This document shows positions 23,925-31,427 of a DNA stretch of 51,917 nucleotides, piece by piece. Below the pieces are notes generated by a model. It did no database searches, was not told where the DNA came from, and was given only the letters and a program-made list of their open reading frames with translations. The stretch's first letter is position 1; each line of letters opens with the position of its first letter. Location of the stretch: contig CAJQRD010000063.1 in the NCBI GenBank assembly GCA_905480605.1, forward strand, positions 1-51,917, written 5' to 3'. This DNA is from an uncultured Saprospiraceae bacterium. Its GTDB lineage: Bacteria > Bacteroidota > Bacteroidia > Chitinophagales > Saprospiraceae. The position numbers and the translations under genes are program-made.

Positions 23925-25412
23925 ATGACGATTGTAGGAATAGTAGTGGTCTCATTGTATTTGATTTGCTTGATATATATCACTGTATATTGTCTGTTTC
24001 AGTTTCACTTGTTGATGCATTACAATAGACATAAAAGGAAGGAAAAAAGGACCAGTATTTCCGTTCCTGAAATTGAAGGGGCGTGGCCGTTTGTAACAAT
24101 ACAATTGCCATTGTTTAATGAATATTTTGTGATTGAAAGATTGATTGATAATATCACAAGTCTAGATTATCCAAAGGATAGATTCGAAATTCATATTTTA
24201 GATGATTCAACAGATGAAACTTTAGAATTGTCACGTAAAAAGGCAGCCGAGTATAAATCTAAAGGATTCAATATCGAAGTGGTTACAAGAGAAAAGAGAC
24301 AAGGTTACAAAGCAGGAGCATTAAAGGATGCCATGAAGTTTGCCAAGGGCGAGTTTATAGCCATTTTTGATGCTGATTTCTTGCCGAATTCCACTTTCCT
24401 AAAAGACACTATTCCATACTTTAATGATAGTAAAATTGGTGTTGTACAAACACGTTGGGGGCACATCAATCAGAATTATTCTCTGATAACTGAATTACAA
24501 GCTTTTCAATTAAATGTACATTTTACAGTTGAGCAACAAGGTAGAGAAACAGCAGACTACTTATTGCAATTTAATGGGACGGCAGGTGTCTGGAGAAGGC
24601 AAGCGATAGACGATGCAGGTGGTTGGGAAGCTGATACTCTTACAGAAGATTTAGACTTAAGTTACAGAGCTCAGCTTAAAGGATGGAAAATAACTTACCT
24701 AGAAGAAATATTGTCACCTGCAGAATTGCCAGCAGAGATGATCGGCTTAAAGTCTCAACAGCATCGCTGGATGAAAGGTGGTGCTGAAACTGCAAAAAAG
24801 CTATTACCTACAATTTGGAAGAGCGAACTTGACTTTAAAAGAAAAATACACGCTTCAATACATTTGTTAGGAAGTTCAGTTTTTTTATTTGTGTTTACCA
24901 TGGGTGTTGTAAGCGTGCCTTTGTTATATATTATCAATCCACTTAACATCGATACAAGAATATTAAGTGTGTTTCTTGTAAGCCTTCTTTGTATTATGGC
25001 AGTCTATTATGTAGCTAACGTAAACACAGCATGGGATAACCAAAATAAAACTAAATCTATATTAAAGTTTGTGATTTTATTTCCTTGTTTTTTAGCGCTG
25101 TCTATGGGATTGTCATTGCATAATTCATTAGCAGTTTTACAAGGATTCCGAGGTAAGAAATCTTCGTTTGTTAGAACTCCTAAATTTGATATAAAAGCGA
25201 TCACTGACACTTTAAATAAGTCAAGATATAGGGCCTCTAAAGTTTCCTTTGTTACGGTTTTTGAAGGATTATTAGCAGTTTATTTTATTATGGGAATCTT
25301 CCTGGGAATCAAACTGGGAGATGGTTCATTATTTTTATTCCATGCTTTATTGGCTTTTGGTTATGGTACAATATTCTTTTACTCTATAAAACATCTCAAG
25401 TATCAACCTTAA
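23925..25412 (+). CDS. Membrane family 2 glycosyltransferase, cellulose-synthase-like
   Basis: The 495 residues have one N-terminal membrane helix (about 3-27), a cytoplasmic GT2 domain, and about four C-terminal helices. The processive-type D,D,D,QxxRW signature is complete: DDSTDET from 93, DAD at 149-151, TEDLDLSYRAQ near 246, and QQHRW near 279. KRQGYKAGAL and GTAGVWRRQAI also fit the CESA-like/glucomannan 4-beta-mannosyltransferase-like branch. It probably makes or extends a beta-linked polysaccharide or glycolipid at the inner membrane; the sugar is unknown. It is co-transcribed with the preceding GT2 gene, and its stop codon is next to, or overlaps, the upstream frame of the GT-C gene. 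Confidence 0.88.
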   Translation: MTIVGIVVVSLYLICLIYITVYCLFQFHLLMHYNRHKRKEKRTSISVPEIEGAWPFVTIQLPLFNEYFVIERLIDNITSLDYPKDRFEIHILDDSTDETLELSRKKAAEYKSKGFNIEVVTREKRQGYKAGALKDAMKFAKGEFIAIFDADFLPNSTFLKDTIPYFNDSKIGVVQTRWGHINQNYSLITELQAFQLNVHFTVEQQGRETADYLLQFNGTAGVWRRQAIDDAGGWEADTLTEDLDLSYRAQLKGWKITYLEEILSPAELPAEMIGLKSQQHRWMKGGAETAKKLLPTIWKSELDFKRKIHASIHLLGSSVFLFVFTMGVVSVPLLYIINPLNIDTRILSVFLVSLLCIMAVYYVANVNTAWDNQNKTKSILKFVILFPCFLALSMGLSLHNSLAVLQGFRGKKSSFVRTPKFDIKAITDTLNKSRYRASKVSFVTVFEGLLAVYFIMGIFLGIKLGDGSLFLFHALLAFGYGTIFFYSIKHLKYQP

Positions 25413-25500
25413 TAATAAATATTTTTTTGCGCTTTTCAGCGTCTTATTATTTTTTGGTATTTGTATTGTTTCATATCAAGCAAAGCAAACAGAATTTGAA

Positions 25501-26757
25501 TTGATAATCGGTGGCTTTGCAATCGCCTTTGTGGGCTACCTGGGTTTGCTGAATGTTTCAAGAAAGTATGATGTTGAGCAAATTCCTTTTTCATATTTTA
25601 TTATACTCTCAGTGATACTTAGACTAGCGTTAATTCCAGCGTTTCCTAATCTGTCAGACGATTTATATCGTTTTATTTGGGATGGTTATTTGATTCATGA
25701 AGGTATTAATCCTTTAACATATACGCCTAGGGCATTAATTGAAAATAACATATTATCAGACAAGGGCTTGACTGCTATTTTCCCTTTGTTAAATTCGCCA
25801 GATTATTTTACTATTTACCCTCCAGTAAGTCAACTAATTTTTTTCTTGTCAACAGTTGGGGGAATATCTGAAGTTACAACTTGTTCGATAATCATCAAAT
25901 GTATTTTACTTGTTGCAGAGTTATTATCATTGGTAGCACTTTTTAAGTTGCTAAGATTATTGAAATTAAAGGTTACAAATTTAATGATTTATGCATTGAA
26001 CCCTTTGGTAATAATTGAAGTGATGACCAATCTTCACTTTGAAGCTATTATGGCTTCCTTTTTTCTTTGGACATTATTCTATTTAATAGTTAAAAAACAT
26101 ATACTTTCTTCATTTATGTTGGCGTGTTCTGTAGCTGCTAAATTGCTGCCATTGATGTTTGTGCCAGCAGTTTTGATGTTTCTTTTTTATCATAAAAGGT
26201 GGAAGAATTACTTGGCTTATTTTACATTGTTTACAGTTATATTATTCACGCCATTTTTTATAACTTTAGATATACCTAATTTTTTTAAAAGCATAGATTT
26301 GTATTTTCAAAAATTTGAATTTAATGCCAGTATTTATTATTTGTTAAGAGGGGTAGGGAAGTTCTTAACAGGATATAATCAAATTTTTATTTTGGGACCG
26401 TTGTTAGGTCTAACTACATTGTTATTAATTCTAAAGAAGGTTTATAAAAGCAAAGTCAAAAGTGTTCTAGAGTTGATAACTGTTTGCCTTTTCTCATTTA
26501 CCACTTATTTGTTTTTAACGACAACAGTTCACCCTTGGTATTTGATTATGCCAATAGCACTTTCAGTTTTTAACCCTAGATGGTATATAATAGCTTGGAG
26601 CTTTTTGATTATATTAAGTTATTCGACATATGCAAATCCAGACTACCAGCAAAACCTCTATTTGATAAGCTTAGAATACCTTATAGTTTTTGGTATTATG
26701 TTTACAGAAAAAAAATACAACTTTGATAAGCCATTCAATCAACCTATAGCTGGTTAA
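25501..26757 (+). CDS. GT-C type membrane glycosyltransferase (mannosyltransferase-like), start uncertain
   Basis: The 418 residues counted from TTG at 25501 contain about ten hydrophobic helices. LSDDLYRFIWDGYL in the first large loop, with its Asp pair, followed by NPLTYTP and YFTIYPPVSQLIF, is the pattern of bacteroidete GT-C enzymes that use polyprenyl-phosphate sugars. NPLVIIEVMTNLHFEA and TVHPWYLIMP also fit. The open frame extends upstream to a stop at 25387 and encodes a good membrane helix (YFFALFSVLLFFGICIV) before the TTG, so the true N-terminus is probably near 25402-25411 with a non-standard start codon. It is the last gene of the glycosyltransferase operon; the donor may be the product of the first gene (inference). 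Confidence 0.75.
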   Translation: MIIGGFAIAFVGYLGLLNVSRKYDVEQIPFSYFIILSVILRLALIPAFPNLSDDLYRFIWDGYLIHEGINPLTYTPRALIENNILSDKGLTAIFPLLNSPDYFTIYPPVSQLIFFLSTVGGISEVTTCSIIIKCILLVAELLSLVALFKLLRLLKLKVTNLMIYALNPLVIIEVMTNLHFEAIMASFFLWTLFYLIVKKHILSSFMLACSVAAKLLPLMFVPAVLMFLFYHKRWKNYLAYFTLFTVILFTPFFITLDIPNFFKSIDLYFQKFEFNASIYYLLRGVGKFLTGYNQIFILGPLLGLTTLLLILKKVYKSKVKSVLELITVCLFSFTTYLFLTTTVHPWYLIMPIALSVFNPRWYIIAWSFLIILSYSTYANPDYQQNLYLISLEYLIVFGIMFTEKKYNFDKPFNQPIAG

Positions 26758-26855
26758 TTTATTAATGCTTACAATTAATTTTTTTCTAAATTCCTTGTTT
26801 TGATAATTGATGCATTGTTGACATTGGAGCATTTTTGACATTGAATAATTGTCCT

Positions 26856-28127
26856 CTATCTGGGAATAGGAGAGTCATGTGGATCATTAATTGGGTAGCC
26901 AAGCTCCTTATCTATTTCATCTATTAATTCTTCAGATAGGAAGTGCTCTAATTGATCTGCTTCATCATGTATTTGGTTTGAATTTAGACCCATTTGACGC
27001 ACCTGGTAAGTTTCCCATAGCCTATGGGCTCTAACCAGCTTTTCTGCTTTTTTAATACCTTCTTTACTTAGAACTAAAATATTACTATTGGTTGTAATCA
27101 AACTGCTTTTTGACATTGTTTGAGCGAATGATTTTACCTTGCTAATTGAGAGATTAAGGTTGTTTGCTATTTCATCAACCGACATACCAATTTTAACAGG
27201 TTTCTTTATAACCTGTCTTAGAATATCTTCTCTTATTATCCTCTTTTTTTCGACCCTATTCTGGTTCATTTTAAATATCAATCCCTTAGATGGGGAAAAT
27301 AAAACACCAATAAAATATAAAGCAGTTGCAACCAGTGTCATAGCAGGTGCAGGTGTCGTTTCAAAAATAATAGCAAGAATAAAACCAAGATTGGTTGAGA
27401 GTAATCCTATACCTGCTGAAATTACAATAACCCATTTTAATCTATTGGAAAAGAGTAAGGCTGTTGCTGCTGGGGTGATCAACATTGAAACAACTAATAT
27501 TACTCCTACAGTGCTCAATGAAGCGACGATGGCAAACGAAAGCAGTAACATTAAAAAATAATGAACAACTTTAGGTGATATACCCATTGTTTGTGCTATA
27601 GTTGGTTGAAATGTAGTGACGAATAAATATCTATAGAATAAAATAGTACATATTATAGTATAGAAAGTCACGGCAAAACTCAGCCAAATATCTTCATTTG
27701 TTACACCAAGTACGTTCCCGAATAGAAAGTGATCAAGATCTAAATGAACACCACCTTCTCGGCTTATCCAAGAAATTCCCATAACTCCAATAGAAAACAT
27801 GGCTGTAAAGATTATACCTACTGCTGCATCATTTTTAGTTTCTACATTCTGCTGAATCCAGGAAATGGCCAATGCCGTTATAAGTCCAGCCAATGAAGCA
27901 CCTATGAAAAATCCTATGGTACTATATCCAACTACTAAAAAAGCAACAAGAATTCCAGGCAAGACAGCATGCGATAAGGCATCGCCAATCAATGACATAT
28001 TCCGCAATACAATAAAACATCCCAAGGTACCTAACATGACACCCACTAAAGAAGATGCGATCATGGCTCTTATGGCCCACATTTGTGTGAAGATGTCAGC
28101 ATAATCTTGAAATGATGTAAATTCCAT
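26856..28127 (-). CDS. Metal ABC transporter permease fused to a DtxR/MntR-like repressor
   Basis: Residues 1 to about 285 form a ZnuB/MntC-type permease with about eight helices. Typical blocks are LRNMSLIGDALSHAVLPGI (41-59), NDAAVGIIFTAMFSIGV and VSMLITPAATA. Residues about 300-365 form a winged helix (MSVDEIANNLNLSISKV, then LVLSKEGIKKAEKLV). Residues 366-423 match the DtxR/MntR metal-binding and dimerisation domain: RAHRLWE with His368, IHDEADQLEH with His387, Glu394 and His395, and the terminal DPHDSPIP motif. So transport channel and metal sensor are one chain. The substrate is likely Mn, Fe or Zn. No ATPase or binding-protein gene lies nearby; they must be encoded elsewhere or come from another set. 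The next gene upstream on the strand is ppx, 43 bases away. Confidence 0.9.
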   Translation of the reverse strand: MEFTSFQDYADIFTQMWAIRAMIASSLVGVMLGTLGCFIVLRNMSLIGDALSHAVLPGILVAFLVVGYSTIGFFIGASLAGLITALAISWIQQNVETKNDAAVGIIFTAMFSIGVMGISWISREGGVHLDLDHFLFGNVLGVTNEDIWLSFAVTFYTIICTILFYRYLFVTTFQPTIAQTMGISPKVVHYFLMLLLSFAIVASLSTVGVILVVSMLITPAATALLFSNRLKWVIVISAGIGLLSTNLGFILAIIFETTPAPAMTLVATALYFIGVLFSPSKGLIFKMNQNRVEKKRIIREDILRQVIKKPVKIGMSVDEIANNLNLSISKVKSFAQTMSKSSLITTNSNILVLSKEGIKKAEKLVRAHRLWETYQVRQMGLNSNQIHDEADQLEHFLSEELIDEIDKELGYPINDPHDSPIPR

Positions 28128-28170
28128 GTAAATGTTGAATAATTTAGACGAATATAATTAAATTTTTAGA

Positions 28171-29103
28171 CTATTCTAAATTTAGATAATGTGCGATAAT
28201 TCCCTCTTTCAGACTGAATGGACTTACACATACCTTTTCTATACATTCAATTGACAACAGAGTGTGTTCCAATAGGAGGAAGGACTCCTTGCTTAAGTCC
28301 GCTCTGTTGGTAGGCATATGTTCTATTTCTAGTCGTTCTTTTTTTGTAGAGGTCGAGATTTGATTGCTGTAATTTAATACTGTTTTTCTCGTAAATTTAT
28401 TACCATAAACTAACGGACTCACTGATGTTAAATGCTCTAGTATTTCAAATGGTCCAGAAGATCCTATTAATTGACCTGGTTTGTGAAATTTCAACTGTTC
28501 AAAAAAACGGGTATGTTGTTTTTCTAAATAGTCATTTATTAATTTCTTTTCAGAAAGGGCAATAGGCTCAGACATCTTAAAATTGTGTCTGAGAAAACTG
28601 ATGCCAGTATTAAAAGATTCAGATAGTATGATTTTATCTTTTTTGAATAATATAAATTCAACGCTTCCACCACCAATGTCCATTATTAAGTTAGTGTTTT
28701 CGAATGCATTTTGCATTAACTTCACACCTTTAAAAATGAATTCAGCTTCTTTTTGACCGGAAAAAATATTGATTTGACTTTGTAATACAAATTCCAATTT
28801 AGCAATAAATGAATCTCCATTTTTTGCCATTCTAAATGCGGCAGTTGCGGCTGGAACAATATTTTTCACTTTGTGCTTGTCTAGTAATTCCCTAAATTTA
28901 GAGATACAAGCTGTAGCCCTTTTTTGTTCTTCAATGCCAAAGTACTTTGCGTTAGGACCAAGAACATACACAAACTCTCGTTTACGGTAAAGAACTTTAA
29001 AGAATGGCGGATTTTCTTGTTTCTCAACAATTAAAAGATGAAAAGTGTTGCTACCTAAATCTATAACGGCTAACCTTTCTTTACCCAATTCCTTTTTGAG
29101 CAT
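28171..29103 (-). CDS. ppx: Ppx/GppA phosphatase family protein
   Basis: This family has the ASKHA fold and hydrolyses inorganic polyphosphate or pppGpp. The 310 residues are the short form, lacking the C-terminal HD domain of the Escherichia enzymes. LAVIDLGSNTFHLLI (12-26) is the first phosphate-binding loop. ATAAFRMAKNGDSF, then LIMDIGGGSVEFILF and IGSSGPFEIL, are further family motifs. The start overlaps the end of the small lipoprotein gene by 23 bases, which indicates coupling. Whether it acts on polyphosphate or pppGpp cannot be told from sequence; the window also encodes an RSH enzyme at 37.8-40.0 kb. Confidence 0.9.
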   Translation of the reverse strand: MLKKELGKERLAVIDLGSNTFHLLIVEKQENPPFFKVLYRKREFVYVLGPNAKYFGIEEQKRATACISKFRELLDKHKVKNIVPAATAAFRMAKNGDSFIAKLEFVLQSQINIFSGQKEAEFIFKGVKLMQNAFENTNLIMDIGGGSVEFILFKKDKIILSESFNTGISFLRHNFKMSEPIALSEKKLINDYLEKQHTRFFEQLKFHKPGQLIGSSGPFEILEHLTSVSPLVYGNKFTRKTVLNYSNQISTSTKKERLEIEHMPTNRADLSKESFLLLEHTLLSIECIEKVCVSPFSLKEGIIAHYLNLE

Positions 29104-29569
29104 TTAATGCTTTAGAGATCATGGTATTGAAAAAATTGATTCCATCTTGAGCCATTTTATTCGCATACTTCGGTTTTCCATCAATAATAAATACATAGAA
29201 ATAACAACCTGTACTAAAATAGACATCAGCTTCCAATTCTATAAGGCCTTCGACTTGATAAAATTGTCTTGCTGCTGGTTTGCAACCTGCTGGAATATTG
29301 GGTTGTGCATACTTGTCAATATAAGTCATATTGGCTTGTATACTTGGTTTTTCATTTTGACTCATTGAAAACGGGAGATCATGAAATATATAATCTAACA
29401 TTTCAGCTTCTTCCCACATTCTTCTTAAAATGGGTTCAGGTAACATTTCAAATGTAGGTTCTGAAACTATTGCAGTTTTTGCTGGTTCGGCTTTTTTATT
29501 TTGTCCAGTGTCATTTTTACATGAGATAATGCAAAATGTAGCCATTAAAATTAATATGTATTTACTCAT
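29081..29569 (-). CDS. Small lipoprotein of unknown function
   Basis: The 162 residues open with MSKYILILMATFCIISCKND, a lipoprotein signal with the lipobox Cys at 17. A short spacer rich in Lys, Ala and Pro follows. The folded part (about 45-155) contains LPEPILRRMWEEAEMLDYIFHDLPFS, AGCKPAARQFYQVEGLIELEADVYFSTGCYFYVF and FIDGKPKYANKM-like stretches with two conserved-looking cysteines. I do not recognise the family, although I have the impression that it recurs in Bacteroidota. It overlaps ppx by 23 bases and lies 9 bases downstream of the beta-barrel gene, so the three are probably one transcript. No function is proposed. Confidence 0.75.
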   Translation of the reverse strand: MSKYILILMATFCIISCKNDTGQNKKAEPAKTAIVSEPTFEMLPEPILRRMWEEAEMLDYIFHDLPFSMSQNEKPSIQANMTYIDKYAQPNIPAGCKPAARQFYQVEGLIELEADVYFSTGCYFYVFIIDGKPKYANKMAQDGINFFNTMISKALNAQKGIG

Positions 29570-29578
29570 AGCTTAAAA

Positions 29579-30199
29579 TTAAAAATTGTATTCTAGTCTG
29601 AAAGTCCAAAAGAAACTGTCTAGACTTTCTGTATTAAATAAATTCCCTTCTACCAATTTTACAAAGGAATCTGTATAATATGTGCGGAAAGTTAATGATT
29701 TTGAAAAAGAATAATAAACGCCAACCCTGGCGCTTATGTCACTTTGGTTAAATTCACCTTCTCTTCCCTGCAATAAATTGTTAGTGCTGGTCGCATTTAT
29801 TAGATATCCATAAGATAACCCACCAAATATTCCAACCTTATAATAGTTGCCTTTTTCTACCTTCCAGTCATTAAAAGTGACATAAACAGGTATTTCTAAG
29901 TAATTTAAAAAAGTTACATCATCACCACTATTTGAAAATCCTAAATTCTTGCGGCTCCCTCTTTGTGAATAAAGAAGTTCAAAATTTAATTCAAGCCTTT
30001 CATTCAAGGGATAACCGAGCTTTGCACCTAAGGTAATACCAAGTTTGTCATAACCACTTATGCTGTCTCCTCCTAACTGAGCAGCAGTAAATCCACCAAC
30101 AAAGGCCGCTTTAAATTTGTTTTGTCCAAAAACATCAATCTGACTCCCATTTATAATGAATAGAAAAAAAATCAGAATCAAAATATTAAATTTATTCAT
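29579..30199 (-). CDS. Outer-membrane beta-barrel protein, PorT-like family
   Basis: The 206 residues start with a signal peptide (MNKFNILILIFFLFIINGS, then VFGQ). The mature part alternates short amphipathic strands and Gly-rich turns (FKAAFVGGFTAAQLGGDSISGYDKLG, ITLGAKLGYPLNERLELNFELLYSQRGS) and ends in an aromatic residue (FRLEYNF), as needed for barrel insertion. YSQRGS after the early hairpin is a signature of the OMP_b-brl_2/PorT-like barrels of Bacteroidota. It is not the T9SS protein PorT as far as the sequence tells. It lies 9 bases before the lipoprotein gene and is divergent from the 96-residue gene. Confidence 0.85.
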   Translation of the reverse strand: MNKFNILILIFFLFIINGSQIDVFGQNKFKAAFVGGFTAAQLGGDSISGYDKLGITLGAKLGYPLNERLELNFELLYSQRGSRKNLGFSNSGDDVTFLNYLEIPVYVTFNDWKVEKGNYYKVGIFGGLSYGYLINATSTNNLLQGREGEFNQSDISARVGVYYSFSKSLTFRTYYTDSFVKLVEGNLFNTESLDSFFWTFRLEYNF

Positions 30200-30215
30200 A
30201 TATATATAAATTAAT

Positions 30216-30223
30216 TATATTTG
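30216..30223 (+). promoter_or_regulatory. Candidate -7 box for the 96-residue gene
   Basis: TATATTTG fits TAnnTTTG and ends 19 bases before the ATG at 30243. The region that should hold the -33 box lies in the start of the divergent barrel gene and is only weakly matched. Confidence 0.45.
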
Positions 30224-30242
30224 CCTACTGAACAAGCAGAGG

Positions 30243-30533
30243 ATGAAATTAAAGTATACCAAAACTACTCTTTCTAAATTAGAACAAATATTTAAAGAGG
30301 CAGATTATAAGGTCCGTTATGAAAAAGGACAATTTAAGTCAGGATATTGTCTTATCTATCAAAAAAAAATAATTGTAGTCAATAAATTTTTCGATACAAA
30401 AGGGAGAATTGATAGTCTACTGGATATTTTAGGCGAGGTGAAAATAACTTTAGAGCAATTGTCAACTATGTCTATGTCATTATATAAGGATATTTTTGAT
30501 ATCTCACCTCAACAAGAAAAACTGGTAGCTTAA
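30243..30533 (+). CDS. Small conserved-looking protein of unknown function
   Basis: The 96 residues begin MKLKYTKTTLSKLEQIFKEADYKVRYEKG and have no signal peptide or membrane segment. The middle (FKSGYCLIYQKKIIVVNKFFDTKGRIDSLLDIL) suggests strand-strand-helix, followed by a helix to the end. The reading frame, ATG and nearby -7 box support a real gene. I do not recognise the family with certainty. It lies 67 bases upstream of a PhnP-like hydrolase, but a hairpin with a T run at its stop codon separates the two, so coupling may be partial. Confidence 0.7.
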   Translation: MKLKYTKTTLSKLEQIFKEADYKVRYEKGQFKSGYCLIYQKKIIVVNKFFDTKGRIDSLLDILGEVKITLEQLSTMSMSLYKDIFDISPQQEKLVA

Positions 30534-30543
30534 TCCAGTTTTT
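30517..30543 (+). terminator. Terminator-like hairpin enclosing a stop codon
   Basis: AAAAACTGG (30517-30525) pairs perfectly with CCAGTTTTT (30535-30543) around nine bases that include the TAA stop of the 96-residue gene. The T run makes it a possible intrinsic terminator or attenuator before the downstream hydrolase. Confidence 0.65.
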
Positions 30544-30600
30544 AATTTAAACTAATCTTTTTTTTATTTTTTATATTATAGTTTTATTCAAAACAATAAT

Positions 30601-31356
30601 TTGAAAGTAATTGCATTGGGTACTGGTACATCACTTGGTGTACCACTAATAGGTTGTAAATGTGAAGCTTGCATTTCTACAGATTTAAGGGACAAGCGTT
30701 TACGGTCTTCTATTTACATAGAAACCAAACTCACAAAACTCTTGGTTGATGTTGGGCCTGACTTTCGACAACAATTCTTAAATAATAAGTTGGATACTAT
30801 TGATTACGTATTGTTTACACATGAGCACAATGATCATGTGGTGGGTATCGATGAATTGAGGGCGATTAATTTTATGCAAAAAAAATCAATTCCCCTATAT
30901 GCAGAATCAAATGTTCTTGAATCTATCAAGACCAGATTTCACTATGCTTTAACCAATTATCCTGGAGTACCTCAAATTGAACTCAATAAAATAGACGAGA
31001 ATCCTTTTATTTTAAACGAACTAGAAATTATTCCGATTAGAGTTATACATGGTAAACTTCCTATACTAGGTTTTAGGATTAATGATTTTGCATATATAAC
31101 AGATGCCAGTCAGATTGATTCAGTTGAGTTGGGGAAGTTATCAGGAGTCAAAACATTAATTATTAATGCATTACGACATAGTAAACACTTCTCCCATTAT
31201 AATCTTGAGGAGGCAGTCAATGTTATAGAATCAATAAAACCTAAACAAGCATTTTTAACACATATCAGCCATAATATGGGAGCTACAGCTGATTGGGAAA
31301 TCAAATTACCATCATTTATAAAACCTCTAAATGACAATCTTGTCATTTCAATATAA
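30601..31356 (+). CDS. PhnP-like metallo-beta-lactamase-fold hydrolase
   Basis: The 251 residues start with TTG at 30601; the LGTGTSLGVPLIGC opening is at the N-terminus of this family, so no upstream extension is expected. The metal site HEHNDH is at 74-79, and CKCEAC at 19-24 resembles the Cys-rich element of PhnP-type phosphodiesterases. YITDAS (a later metal-ligand block) and FLTHISHNMG near the C-terminus are as expected. It probably hydrolyses a cyclic phosphate or other phosphodiester in the cytosol. The substrate is unknown. It precedes porP on the same strand by 71 bases. Confidence 0.88.
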   Translation: MKVIALGTGTSLGVPLIGCKCEACISTDLRDKRLRSSIYIETKLTKLLVDVGPDFRQQFLNNKLDTIDYVLFTHEHNDHVVGIDELRAINFMQKKSIPLYAESNVLESIKTRFHYALTNYPGVPQIELNKIDENPFILNELEIIPIRVIHGKLPILGFRINDFAYITDASQIDSVELGKLSGVKTLIINALRHSKHFSHYNLEEAVNVIESIKPKQAFLTHISHNMGATADWEIKLPSFIKPLNDNLVISI

Positions 31357-31427
31357 TTTATGGCGTATTCAAGGCTTTGATAATAAATAATATTGTTTAC
31401 TTTGCATTGTAGTAATAAAAATTTGGT

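Noticed and set aside
26856-28127. Frameshifted or chimeric assembly of separate permease and mntR genes
   Set aside because: The frame is continuous, the linker (about 285-300) is plausible, and both halves are complete and in frame, so a true fusion is more likely.
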